From assembly GCA_964247055.1 (NCBI GenBank), contig OZ176056.1, positions 7,006,001 to 7,070,000 on the forward strand: DNA of 64,000 nucleotides. Reading direction: 5' to 3'. The stretch comes from Paragordius varius. Lineage: Eukaryota; Nematomorpha. The notes beneath the pieces are model-generated. The model did no database searches. It saw nothing but the letters and a program-made list of their open reading frames with translations, and had not been told where the DNA came from. A program made the translations under genes and the position numbers. Below are positions 45,898 through 59,706 of this stretch, piece by piece (the stretch's first letter is position 1; every line of letters starts with the position of its first letter).

Positions 45898-48830
45898 TTA
45901 TTATTATTATTACATTACATGTTTTCACTCGTGAGAGCGGTCATGTTATACAACCTGTCTCGCCATAAAACTCTATCTATGGCGTCCTCTGCATTAAGCT
46001 CGTATTCTGCTAGCTCTCTTTTTACTGTATCTATCCATTTTGTTTTAGGTCGCCCACGTCCTCGTTTTCCCTCAACTATATAACCATCTATTATTTTTGC
46101 AATATAATTAGAATCTCTCCTTTCAATGTGCCCGAACCAACGTAGCCTATTTTTTGACATTCTTTCCACTATTGGTTTAATATCTGTGCTCCCACTAATA
46201 AATCTATTCTCAATTCTGTCCTTTCTAGTTACCCCACACATCATTCTGAGCATTTCCATTTCAGACACGTTAAATTGTCTTTCTTCGGATTTTTTGACCC
46301 ATGTCTGTGAATTATACATCATTGAGGGCTGGACAACTGAACTGTAAATCTTACCTTTCACTCTAACATCAATATTTCGATCGCATAATACGCTCGAAAT
46401 TTTCTTCCAATTTACCCAGCTGCTCTTTATTCTTAAATTAATATCGTCAGTTAACGAACCATCTGCACTTAACATAGCTCCCAGATATTTGCAACTTTAT
46501 TTACCCTTCAGAACCCAACTATCATCAACTACCATTTCATGTTGTGGACCCCCAAAAGTAATAAGTTCGGTTTTTGCTTTGTTTACTTTCAGACCATATT
46601 GATCCAGCATAACAACCCATCTGTTTACCGTTCGCTTTAACTCAATTAATGAATCAGACAAAATGATTATGTCATCTGCATACATTAAGTACCATCCTGA
46701 ACTCACATTAACAACCTTGGCTACCTCGTCCATACAAATTATAAACAATAAGGGGCTGAGTGATGAGCCTTGGTAGACTCCATGCTTTATTGAAAAGGGC
46801 TCTGATAAACCTTGTGGAGTTTTAATCCTGGAGGTGTGTGATTAGTACATTATTTGTAACAACTTAATATAACTTTCTGGCACCTTTTTACGACGGAGAC
46901 TCCACCAAATAATTTCTCTAGGAATCCTGTCAAACGCCTTCTCTATATCAATCAAAACCCCGTGTAATTCTTTCTTTTTTTCAATGTGTTTTTCAATCAA
47001 CTTCCTAACCGCATGTATAGGATCTACTGTTGACTTTCCTGGCATGAAACCAAATTGATTTCCTTCTTTAGATATCATTTTCCTGATTCGCTTTTCAATT
47101 ATTTTTTCAAACAATTTCATAGTGTGCGACATAAGTTTTATCCCTCTATAGTTACTACATTCATTTATATCACCTTTTCCTTTAAATAAAGGTACAGTTA
47201 AACTTTCCTTCCATTCAACCGGGATTTCATACGTTGAAACAACTTTATTAAATACACGCTCCAAAAAATTTAATCCAGAATTTCCAAGCACTTTCCAACA
47301 ATTTATATTTATGTCGTCCGATCCTACAGCTTTGTTGTTTGGCATTTCTAACAAATTAGATTCTACTTCCTTTTGTGTAATTGCTTCTATTGGTCTATCA
47401 GTAGCTTCAACTGTATTTGGCAAAAATATCTCGCCTACCCCTTCATCTAAACTCACAAAGTACTCTTTCCATCTTTTTAATATTTCTACATTTTCGCACA
47501 GCAAGCTTCCATCTTTTCCTTTTATTGCAGTCGCATAACCTGGCAAATCCATCCTGCGTTTATTCCTTTGCTGCGCAACTTTATACACTTTGTTTAAACC
47601 TTGCTTACTATTTAACTCATCATAAAATAAATTCATTTTTTCTTTCTTAACCTGGCCGACTAATTTTTTCAATTCCTTATTTAAACTTTTATACTTATCT
47701 CTATCATCATCATTCCTTGTATGTCTCCATTTGTCAAAAGCCTTACCTTTTTCTCGTGACATCAATATTATTCTTTCATCGTAAAGCCAAGCCTCTCTGT
47801 ATACTTGAGATTTTCCGCCTTTTAATCCACAAACTAGAGTTCCTGCCTTTTTGATTAACTGACTTACTTTATCCCAATCACCATTTAACCCACCATCCTC
47901 GGATAACCGTATTTCTTTTATAAAAGCCTGCCTTTTTTCGGATAATTTCTCCCACTTAATACTTTTTAATCTCTTTGAATAAGAACCACTTTGTTTAGAC
48001 TTTTCTTTCACGAAAAATTTACAAATAAGTAAATTATGTTGCGAACTAACCTCTAACCTTACAATCTATTACAAGCTTCAATAAGTCTCTTGGAACAAGT
48101 ATAAAATCTATTTGAGATTTGTTTATGCCGCTCTTAAAAGTTACTAGATGACTCTCTCTTTTTTCGAAAAACGTGTTCGCTATCGCCAAATTGTGAGATT
48201 GTGCAAATCTGAGCAAATTAACCTTCCTCGTTTATTTCTCCATAAGAATGTCCCCCGTGCCATATTTCAAAAGATTCCCTTTTTGAACCAAGATGACCAT
48301 TAAATTCCCCACATAAAAACTTGACTCTGAGCTGAGGGAGAGCGACTATTTTTTCATCTAGAGTCTCGTAAAATTGCTCCTTTTCTTGTTTCGGTAAACC
48401 TATTTGCGGGGCATATATACTAAATACCGTTATGACCTCGTTACCTACCAAAATATCTAAATTCATGATTCGGCTGTTATAGCGTCTTACTTCTTTAACC
48501 TGATTGGACAATTTGGGAATGATAATTGCCACTCCATTTCGTCCGCCACTTTCACCTGAGTAATATAGTCGATAATTCTCTTCCAAAGTCCTTGCTCCGT
48601 TTCCGCGGTAACGAGTCTCTTGTAATCCCAAATATCAATTTGTTTAACTTTCATTATTCTCACAATATCATTTAACTTACTTTTCAATGAACCAACATTT
48701 AAACTAGCAAAATACAGGCATCCCGTATTCCTTTGCATTCTCTTTGTATTATTGGCCACAACACCAAAACCGCGGCTGGCCAGGCCTGACCGGTTATTAC
48801 TATACACATCAATATTCATTTGACAGCTTT
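45898..48830 (-). mobile_element. RTE-type LINE, nearly full, several lesions
   Basis: On minus the element reads as APE-type endonuclease, reverse transcriptase and C-terminal domain. The endonuclease begins ASLNVGSLKSKLNDIV (about 48,700), then has QETRYRG, SGESGGRNGVAIIIPKLS, IYAPQIGLPKQEKEQFY and EFNGHLG to about 48,220. The RT has VPLFKGKGDINECSNYRGIK, GFMPGKSTVDPIHAVRKLIE and the YADDII catalytic box (about 46,680). The C-terminal part has LRWFGHIERRD and GKRGRGRPKTKWIDTV, typical of RTE. Lesions: a frame change near 48,620 and another between 48,011 and 48,218, one between 46,748 and 46,842, and a TAA at 46,497-46,499. The 3' end at 45,898 is a TAA-repeat tail, typical of RTE. It is intergenic between NTAQ1 and the peptidase gene. 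Confidence 0.9.
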
Positions 48831-48834
48831 AAAC

Positions 48835-50030
48835 AAACAAAATAAAAATAATAAAATTGAAGTGTCGAACTAATTATGACAAATTGATAGATGTTAAAAA
48901 AAACCTAGGCTATAGGTAAAAACGGAAATTATATTTCGCAATAAAAAATTTAAAGCAAAATTTATGTATAAAACAATATAAATCAAGGGTTATTTTATGT
49001 GTCATAGTAAAAAATAAAATAAATAGTGCTACAATACTTATCCAAGAATACAATCTATATATTTAAGAGAATATTAATAGGCAAATTATAGGAAAAGGCC
49101 AACGGTAAGTCCTACGTCCAAAAACAAAAATGGGAATAGGTATGTTATAACAAAATTTAAAGTATAGGATAAGTGATAAAAGATAGAATAAACTTTGAAG
49201 ATAAATAGATATAATATAAAATAAATAAGAATTTAGAATTTTTCGTTTGTGTAGTGGTCGAACGCGCGCGCGTAATAGGAGAGTTAATTTGGATCTTTTA
49301 AATTAATCATGCATCAACAATTTTTAGTGTTGACTAACGAGCATTTTATTATTTTTCTTGGTGAAATAAAACGATGAATATTAAACTATTCGAATTGGGT
49401 GGACACAAAAGGCATACTTCATTGTTTGTTTATCTTTTTTGTGCCTTATTTCATAAATTTTGGAATGATTAAAATAATTTCCGTAAAATTCGAGATAGGT
49501 GACAAAAAATGCTAGTTTCGTAAGCAAAAGACTTAAGTGTTTTTTTTTATCACTTATCTTTAAGTGTTCACGCTGGATTATGTAAACTTGCTCAACTTTC
49601 CAAGCTTGCCTTATAAGTCAATTTCGACTTTTTTATCACCCCATCCGATATGTATACATCTCTTAATATTAATCGTACACCGGTTTTGTAACACGTCAAA
49701 ATGGAACAGGATTATGGAAGAAAATATCGATATAATTTTCAGTTGAAGGTAATAGACGGAGTGGATTGCACTTATTCTAATTTAGTAAATAAGATTAAAG
49801 AGGTTAAACGATATAAAAGCCTATTTATAAACATTTATTTATTAGAGTAGTTAACGAGGTCACGGTGTTATCCTCTGCAAATAGATTTTTCCAAGCATTA
49901 AGATAAACAGGTTTTTTACGACCAAAGTTTGTTCATAACCTACCAAAACAGTATATTTAAGTTACAATTAGATTTTGTATTGGTTTCGAAAAATTCGATG
50001 TAACGTCAATTTTACCATAGCAATTATTAT
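48835..50030. other. Intergenic spacer between two RTE pieces
   Basis: AT-rich sequence with no convincing gene. A short CG-alternating run (GAACGCGCGCGCG, about 49,260) stands out against the AT background. Confidence 0.3.
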
Positions 50031-50260
50031 TGCATTCGACCCTGGTATCTTGAGTTTATTCTTCTGTAAAACTTTATCTTTGTCTAAAGCGTGCTTACTT
50101 TTTTTTGACCTGACAATAAATTACTATTGAACTCATCAAAATAAAATGATTGCACCCTTTCTTTTTTGGACTGACCAATAAATTTTTTAATTATAAACTT
50201 CTGAACATATCTTCATCATCATACTTGCTACTATGTATCCATTTGTAGACAAATAATGAT
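50030..50260 (-). mobile_element. RTE LINE relic, inverted piece
   Basis: The plus-strand text aligns with 47,565-47,740 of the RTE element with many substitutions and small gaps. Shared landmarks are a GCTTACT...GAACTCATCA...AAATAAA block, then GACCAATAAATTTTTT and CATCATCAT...TGTATCCATTTG. That is the region before the RT domain, here on the minus strand. It is old. Confidence 0.6.
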
Positions 50261-50409
50261 AGATATAAGTTTAAAAGTTTCAGGGTAAAAAAAAGTAATT
50301 CAGGTTGATAAAAAGATGAGTTAAGTGGCAAACACGTTTAGTATAAAGATGCATAACAAAGAAGGAGACGAATGTATTAAAACTGCTTTACGAAACAAGT
50401 CAAAATAAT

Positions 50410-51320
50410 GATAACTATTGAGCGAAATCAATTTGGTAATATGCCAATAAAGTCAACTATAGACCCTATGAATGCAATTAAAGATTGAATGAAAAGTACA
50501 ATAAAAAGAATAAAGAGTTGTACGGGGTTTTTGACAAAAAACGTTTCACATGATTCTAAGAGAATATCTGTTGGAGTCTCTATAATAATGTGCCAAAAAC
50601 TTAAAAATATGATTCCCACCTCGAGGGTGAAAACTACCAAACAGATTTGCAATAAAGCAAGGCGTACATCATAAATTGCATTCGTTGTTGTTCATAATAT
50701 AAGTGGATGATGTAATTGTTAGTTCATGTGTGATGATGGCAATCATTATATATATGAACCACTGGCTTAGTTAATGAAAACGGTGAATAAATGGACTATC
50801 AAATTAAACAATGCTATCTTAAAGTAAATAAAGCAAAAACGGAATTTATTAACTTTCGTTTACAGGATGAAATCGAGGTTGATGCGGTTGGGTTTGGGAA
50901 GTTAAGAAAAATGCCAATATTTTGGGACAGTGCAAGTTTAAGTGGATCCTTCACTGACGATATTAATGAGCATTTGGGATAATTGGAAGAATATTTCAGT
51001 GGATTTTTAATAAAAATGATGTTAATAAAAATTGTTCAACCCACCTCGATGATTCAAGCGTTAAACATCCGAAGAAAATTTAATGTTACAGGAAAGTGTT
51101 TACGATAATGTATGGGTTAACAAAATGTGTAAATTTAAGAATAGATGCATGTGACAGATTTTAAACCAAGAAAGAAAGACCAGAAAACTACCTTTAGGGC
51201 ACATTTTAGTAGAAAGTAGAAGTAAGCGTCCTAAACGAAATGGAAACAATTATAACCGACAAAATACAAAGCTAAAGACGCTATAGACTTGATGGAGAGG
51301 CTGGTTGTCTATATCAGGTC
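50410..51320 (+). mobile_element. RTE LINE relic, reverse transcriptase part
   Basis: On plus, CAATTTGGTAATATGCCA corresponds to QFGFMPGKS and ATGAATGCAATTAAAGA to the HAVRKLIE region of the LINE at 45.9-48.8 kb. Further on, LKVNKAKTEFINF and SGSFTDDINE (50,820-50,975) match LKVNKAKTELITF and DGSLTDDINL. It is much decayed, with many stops and gaps. Its orientation is opposite to that of the neighbouring piece at 50,030-50,260. Confidence 0.75.
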
Positions 51321-51719
51321 GCATAAGCAAAAAAATGTAATTCCCTTGTTATTGCAATCACCTAAAATCGCAATCTGGCGCACATTTTATTAGTACTGAA
51401 AATCTTTAGTTATATCCTATCCCCAAAACGTTATATAAAAATTCTCCCTATCTTAAATTTGTTGGATTTAACATTCATTCAAAAAAACGATTTTTTTAAT
51501 TTAAACAAATTAATCCACATAGTAACCTTTTCCCTTTCGTTTTAACTTACTTTTTTTCTTTTCTTTAATAAACTAGCTATTTTCATTGTCAAGATTTAAT
51601 GTGGCTTAAGAATTACAGCGAAAATAATGTTGCTTGTTTATAATTATATCAATGGGGCAAATTTGGTGCTTAAAAAATCTAAAAAAAAAATTGAATACAA
51701 TTATCCGCCGTAAATTAAA

Positions 51720-51725
51720 TTTATT
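51720..51725 (-). terminator. Candidate polyadenylation signal of the M13 peptidase gene
   Basis: TTTATT on plus is AATAAA on the gene strand, about 58 bases past the stop codon at 51,783. Confidence 0.5.
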
Positions 51726-51782
51726 AGCAAATTAATTTATAAAAAAGGGTTTTAAAATGGAATTGCTTCACATTCGTCATTT

Positions 51783-54700
51783 TCACCAAACCACACATTT
51801 GTGTTCGGGATTCATAGTGGAATTAATCGGACATTTAAAAGCGTCAGCAAAATCTTTGGAATTCGAAAGGGATCCAATAACACTAAAAAACATTTTAAAA
51901 TGAATATATAATATAAAAATTTAGCCATGATAATTTCATGGTTCTCAAACCTCTTGACAAAAATGTTTGCTACTTTTTTTAAAATATACAAACCGATTCA
52001 TTTCCATCCATAATTTCTATAATTATTGCAATTTCTAACCACAAACACTCCATACAAACATGATAATGTTTTATTTTAAATGGCTTTGGTAAAGCAATTA
52101 TCCTGTATCAAAATGGTGTGTAGAAAATATTATAAAAATGAATCTTATACATCTTATCTGTATATAATTACGCCAGTATAAATATCTAATTATACCTTTC
52201 ATCAATCATTAGCCTATTGTTAAACTGTGACTAGTCCTTGACCATCAAGTTTATAAACTTTAAAATGTTAGTCACTGTGTTTATATTAATAATGTATGTG
52301 AAAGTAGTTTGAAGTACTAGCAAATAACCCACCAAAATTATTTTATTTATAGGTGGGTAAGGCCTATTAGTTTGCTTTTTAGAAATCTTAATTTAGCACC
52401 GCTGAAAAGATCGGAACAGTCAAAAAGATAAAATGCCAACAAAGGAGTTTTGCTTGAAAATGTACTATATTATTTACCAGCTGTATGCTTGAACAAACGC
52501 CTACTCCAAAATTAATTAAAAAACATTCCATGTTGCCTATTTGAATTATATCGCTGCTAAAAAGTTTTCACTCTCATATCAACACTATTTTTTGCAGGAC
52601 ATGCTTTTTGAAATTTGTCTAAACCACAGTGGTACTAACAAAAAAAAATTAAAGAGGCGCAAAAAATATTTTTTTGGTATCAAGCATAACTCTTTCAAAC
52701 TCCAGATTATTATACTCATAAAAAATATATTAAATTTGTTATAAATACTAAAATAAAATAAATAAATTAAAATAAATTATGGAGCAACCGTTTTTTACGC
52801 CGTGTATGCCCTTACTAACCGGCAACCAGAGAATCTGGAGGAAAGTAAATAAACGTTTAAAGAAAGATGGAGGTTACAGCTGTTATATTTTGGTATTTTA
52901 TCGCTAATTCACTTTTCTTTCTCGCTTTTTGCTTGTTCTTATCATATCAATACATTATAACAAAACATAAGATGTGTTCGAATCCCACACTCCATACTAA
53001 TCATATCATTCGTCTGGCCACCTGGAATATAACATCTTTGACCAGAAGGAGTCAGGAAATAACAGCTTTGCTCTTCTCCAAGAACATCGAAATATGTTGC
53101 GTCCAAGAAACTCGCTGGAAGAACACTGGTTCCAAAAACATTCTAGATTATAAATTATTCTGGTCTGGATCTAATGGCCGTTCATCAGGTGTCGGAGTTT
53201 ATGTCAAAAATTCCATTGTACCCAATATCATATCCATTAATTACTCATCTGAAAGATTATTAGTATTAAAAATTCAAATCAACAAAAAAATCTATCATAT
53301 TTTATCCGTTTACGCCCCACAAATTAATTGTTATTCAGACTGTAAGGATTCATTCTGGTTGGCTTTAAATGAAAAAGTCACTGCTATTCCACACACTGAT
53401 TTCATATTTATCGGGGGTGACCTAAACTCTCACTTCGGTTAAGAATCTTTACATTCAGTACATGGTGGATTTGGAATGGATGATTTAAATGAAAATGGTA
53501 AAATATTATTAGATTTCGCAAGTAATAATAAATTATCCATCATTAATACCTTTTTTAAAAAAAATGTTAATAACTTGCTAACCTATATATCCGGCACAAA
53601 TTGCTCGATGATTGACATAATTATGTCAAGAAAAGAAGACAAATCTAATTTTAAAAAATATTAGATCTATCCCCGCTTTAGAACTACAGCACAAACTCAT
53701 TATTGCTGAATTATATAAATCTACATCAACGCAATCACCCATTGGACAAAATAAACCTAAATTTAGATATAAAAAATTAGTCGATAATAATATCAATAAT
53801 AGATTGAAACTCGACACGGAAAGTTCCCTTAAAACAACCTCTCCGGAACATTTCTGGAATTCCTTAAAATATAGCTGCATTGAATCACTAGAGAAGAATG
53901 TTGGCAGAATTAAATCTAATAATAAAAAAGCATTTAAATGGTGGTGGCAAATATCCCTGATAGATATAATTAAGAAAAAGAAATCTGCTTTCCAAAAATG
54001 GAAAAAAGAAAAAAGTCCTGACAGCAAAATTTACCTCCAAACAAAGAAAGATTGCCGTAAAGTGATCAGAGCATCGATGAGAAAAATGGGTGAAGAAAAA
54101 GGGAAAGAACTAGGAAAAGCCATATCTTCCCAATCTGCATATAGATGGGTAAAATATGATAATAATATAAGGGTCGAAACAAATGCAATTAGATTACCCG
54201 ATAATACTATAACCCACGACGCCCAAGTTATAAAAGCCACATGGTATAACCAGTTCTTTAATATTTTTAATAAACCTAAAATACCTATGGAAATCACGAA
54301 CCCTCACCCAACATATTCTTCATTTCAACCATTTACTAATGATGAAATTGAATTTTGTTTAAAGAATTTAAAAAGTAATAAATGCCCAGGTTTATCAGAA
54401 ATCACAAATGATGTATTCAAAGCCCTAGATCATAATTTATTTTTGGATTATTTCAAAAATCTTGCGAACAACATAGCATTAAATAATATCATATCCTCTG
54501 ATTGGCTGAAAAGCTATACAATCCCAATTTATAAGGAAAAAGGAGATTGTTTTAACGTTTCCAACTTTCGTCCCATACGCATCTTAGAACATAGTTTTAA
54601 AATCTTTAAAAATCTGATATCCAACAGAATCCGTCCACACTGCACCATAAATTCTACGCAATTTGGATTTTCAAAAAACAAGGGTACTTAAGATGCAATA

Positions 54701-57700
54701 TTTATAATCCGCCAATTACAAAATGCTCACCTGAGAAATCTTCCTCTCCACTATGCCTTTGTAGACATGGAACAGGCTTTCGACTCAGTCCCGCAACACC
54801 TGATTGCTTGGTCGCTCAGAAGGCAAGGTATAGAGGAAAATATGATACAAATAATAGAAGCACTATATACGAACACCTCAACTGTAATCCGTACAAGCGT
54901 TGGCGATACGAACCCCATCCCACTTGAAAATGGCCTACACCAAGGTTCTATATTAAGCCCCTTTTTATTTATCCTAATTATGGAGGAGATCACAAAAGAC
55001 ATACGAAAAGGCTTACCTTTTGAACTTCTGTACGCTGATGACTTAATATTATGCGCCACATCTGCAACGGAATTAATGGAAAAGTTAAATTTATGGAAGG
55101 ATACCCTAAGTAAATTCGGTTTAAAGGTAAATACATCTAAGACTAAACTAATGTGCGATGAAAAAGAAACAATAAAATGGCCCTGTTCCGTGTGCTCATT
55201 AAATGTAAAATCAAACTCAATAAAGTGTAACAATTGTTTAAAGTGGGTACATAAAAAATGCTCCACTTTAAAAAGTTTATATGATAATAAAAACTTTATC
55301 TGCCCCCCGTGCAGTACAACCAATACATTAACCAAAGAATCCCCCGAATCCTCCACTTTATTCGAAATTGTCGACAAATTTACATACCTAGACGATACTT
55401 TAGATGCTGGTGGTGGTATAAAATCGGCATCGCATAGAATCAAAGCCGCCTGGAAAAAGTATCATAGTCTGCGCACAATAGTAAATAATAAATACGTTTT
55501 ACTCAGTTCAAAGGCAAATATTTTTATGACGGCTATACGTCCTGCTATACTATATGGTACGGAAACATGGCCTATGACTAAATCAAATCTACTATCACTG
55601 CAAAAGGGTGAGCAAAAGATCCTAAACGCCATTCTTTTCGCACATAACCCTAACATATACAATTTCCAAGCCAAATTTTGCCCCTATCAAACTCTAAAAA
55701 TTAAACCAATTAATACAGCTATCCGTACCGTTTGCGTTGGGCTGGTCGCATCTACAGAGCGCAAGACACAAAGTGGATAAAGCTCATACAGTCTTATTCA
55801 ACCAATAATAAAAAACAAAAAAGGAAGGCCTTAAAAAACCTGGCAATCCACCATTCAAGAAGACCTAGATTTCCTCAGTATCGATATCGAACAAGCTCAA
55901 GACAGAAACAAATGGAAAACTATAACACGCTTACCTCCTTTGAAAGGAGAAAATAGCGTATAAAGGTGATATATTAAACTTGTTATAAATAATTCAGTGC
56001 CATAAAAAGGGATTTTAGGGCCCTATGCGGCCCGTGGGCCACGGTTTGATAATCACTGGTCTAAACAATCCTATTTTACTATGGGCTTTACATATTTTAA
56101 ACATTGATGAATAATACCGGTTAGATAAATATAACTGTGTCAATCTTAGATAATAGCTGTTTAATAATAACTTTATGGAAAAAATATTAAGATAAATTGA
56201 AATGCTCTTATAGTACAATAATTATCAAATATATTTATAGCCTAGACGCATAAATATTGTAAAAAAATGGTATTTTAAGAAAATAAATCGGCTACCGTAT
56301 TTTATTTGGGCTGTGAGAATCATTAAGGATATCATAATACAAGGATCTTCGAGTTTCCTTAGTGCACCACACCTGAAAATATAAATTTTCAAAGCACAAA
56401 TGAAAAATATAATTTGCATTATATATATATAAATACCTGAGCAAAGGATAGAAAAAATAATTGATTTTGTGTCATGTTTAAACCGGGTAAGTTTAATTCG
56501 TTTTGACCGATTTTTCCATTCATTGAAGCTGTATTTTTCGATGCTTGCTTAAAAGCCTTTTATAAGAAATCATAAATTTATATACGTTTATGAAAAACGG
56601 CTGACTGCATTTAGGACAAAAATCAGACACGGTCAAAACCAGTCAATAAATGCATGTATGTTATACAACTGCAATTAACTATCATACCATTTTTAATACT
56701 TTTTCCTTTCTTCTGTAATAATAACTTGAATATTTAATGATCAGATTGAGTAGATATTGATATATTATTATAAACTCTAAAATATAAATTACTTACATTA
56801 AATGTGGCTTTTAGTCCTCCGTTATCTGCAATGTTCTCACCGATAGTTTGTCTCCCATTTATCTATGCATGACATACAGTAAAATTTAAATTTAACGGAC
56901 AAAACTTAAAAATATAAAGACAATTTTTTTTCTAAAAGACAACCATATTTTTTAAGCTTCATTTTAAAAAGGATAACTCATTATTTTAATTTGCAAAATA
57001 TAAGATTAATATGTATATTGGTTACACAATCAATTTTATATTTTACAATGGTAATTATATAATTTATATGAAAAAAATAAAGGTTTATAAAAGTATGGTT
57101 GCCTCGTAGAAAATATTTGTCTTTATGTTTCAACTTTTTGCTCCTTTAATTTCAGTTTTTACTGTAATAATAAATCTATGAAATTCGCACCCATAAATCC
57201 TGATATGTTAATAAGATAAAACATAATTTTCCACAGGAATGGTGAAATATTTTTTGATATAATATAACGTTAATATGATTGTCAAAATGTACAAATTAAA
57301 ATAGGTATATAAAAAGTTTTTTTAGTGACTAATTACTGTTGATAACGAAAAATGGATATTTTTATAAACTTTATAATTTAATTTCCCATAACTACAGTTT
57401 TTAATATATAAAATATCATATCGTGTTTGTAATACTCACAATCTAGGAACCTAAGAATCAGCTTTTCGGGAGCGGTAAATATATCTTAGTTTTTATAAGT
57501 GAAAATCGGTTTAAAACGGCAAAAATTATACGTTGTTTTCCGTTTTAAAAACATTGTCATATTTTTATTTTTCTTTTTGTTTAATTATATACAAATGTAG
57601 ACATACGAACATATAATACAATTTTTAAAACCAAGCGAAAAAACCATGCAGAACACCGGATTTTGCAATAAAATTGGAACCGTTTTGATCTAAACCCGTA

Positions 57701-59674
57701 TTTTTCTAAAAAATACGGATCAATAACTCGAATCCGGTTTCAATCCTTACAAACAAAGTAAATATTTAATTTACTTCAAAAAATATGTTCCGAATCACAA
57801 AATATCTTGTACCATTAAGTTAATTATATTTACGATTGGTCAATAATTATCTAATTATTGTCGTTACTGGTATTCCTAATAAACGGTAGTTAGAATATTG
57901 TTTGTCCAAACATCGGGCTTTTTGTTCAAATCTAGCAATCAATTCATTGTTCCACCATGCCTTAAGATTTCCATCTTTGTCAAATTGTCGGCCTATATAG
58001 TTTTAATTTTGGACACATTGATTAAATTAAAAATTTTGTCATGACTTTCATATAAACAAAGTAGATCATATAAAGGTTTACCAGTATCATCAAAACCATG
58101 GGTTAATTCATGGCCTACTACGAACCCCATTGCCCCATAGTTTAAAGCTCTTAAAAATAACGCATATTTCTATATTTTCGATTCACATGTATATATTTTT
58201 TGTATAATTATGCATACTTGGGAAAATCGCTATCATAAAATGGTGTTTGCAAAATTCCAGCAGGGAACACTATATATAAGTTATAATCAATTATATATGT
58301 AAGATATTTCAACTTTTAGCTTAACTAATCTAAAAATACCCATTTCGTTTCCAGTTGCCAAATAATATGCATTGACCATTGGGGGAGTTAGAGCCCAACT
58401 TTTATAGAATAAAAATAAAAACTCACCTTATAAAAAAATATTCAATATATTTTTATAATTAGCTTTCGTGATATTAAATTCGTGAAAACAATTCAAAATT
58501 TAAAAACCTATATTATTTACTAAAGGTAGGTTCGATGTAACCGTTTGCCAACCGAAATTAGCTTAGGTATAACTGTTTTACAACGAAAAAAGACAACAAA
58601 CTTGGAACCGATGTTTGAAACGGTTTTCATAAAGTAAAATTTTTTTGGTTTTAATTTACGCGAGGTTAAAATTGAATTTATACGGACAAAACGTAAAAAT
58701 AGGGTGAAATATTTTTTTTCTAAAAGACAATAATACCTTTTTATCCTTATTTTTTCTTAAATGAATTATATAATTACAATTGTAAATTACATAATTGATT
58801 AAGTTACTAATTAACATCTCTATTTCCTAATTTGCATACAATGACTTTATTTAAAAAAATCTAGTTTTAAAGAGTGCATAGGTCTTTTGGAAAAATTTCT
58901 GTCTTTATATTTTACGTTTTGTCCGTATGTTAATTTTTACTGTAATATGAACATGTTGATGACGCTTGTTATTTTGATTTTTATTGATTCTTAACATTTA
59001 AATTATGAAGGTTTATATTATTGAAAATTACTTTAGCAATTTTTTTAATTACTACTTTTATGTTATATGAGTTGGCATTCAATTATAAATATCAGTTATG
59101 CGAATTCTAACCGTTTGTAGCGGTTTAATACAATCATTATAGAAAAAAGCGGTTATTGAACAATCGGTTCTAACCCTGATATATAAAACTTATGAGACTT
59201 AAAAAACGAATGGTATAGCAAAATCAACACAGTATTCAAAATTATTGTTAGGACAATTATTAAATATGTAGAAAAAAACTTTACTTTACAGTATGCATTT
59301 TAATGGTTGCCTTACACACTATAACTGGGCAATTTGCAACACAGTGGTGTAGGTAAAAAAACAAAATATTGAATAAAATAAACAAAGTAATGTAAGAAAG
59401 GAAGAAATTGTTTATATTCAACTTTTTTAGTTTTTCCCATACTTTACTGTGTTGCAAATTGCCCATATAGTGTAAAATAAACAACCCATAAAATGCATAC
59501 TGTAATTGATAATTTTAAAATGACCAAAAATTAAACTAAAAAATAAGATGGTAGATAACATATGCCTAAATAATAAAATATTTTTTCTGGAAAACGGTTT
59601 GGAATCGTTTTTGGCCTTTTCTGGTTGCGGTTGTTCACAAAAAGCCTAACTAATAATTCCATTTTTAATTCATG

Positions 59675-59706
<32 letters not shown>

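Noticed and set aside
46126-47650. Plus-strand open frames opposite the RTE LINE
   Set aside because: They are antisense shadows of the reverse transcriptase reading frame.
53626-55674. Long minus-strand open frames opposite the second LINE
   Set aside because: They are antisense shadows of the endonuclease and RT frames; the plus strand carries the motifs.
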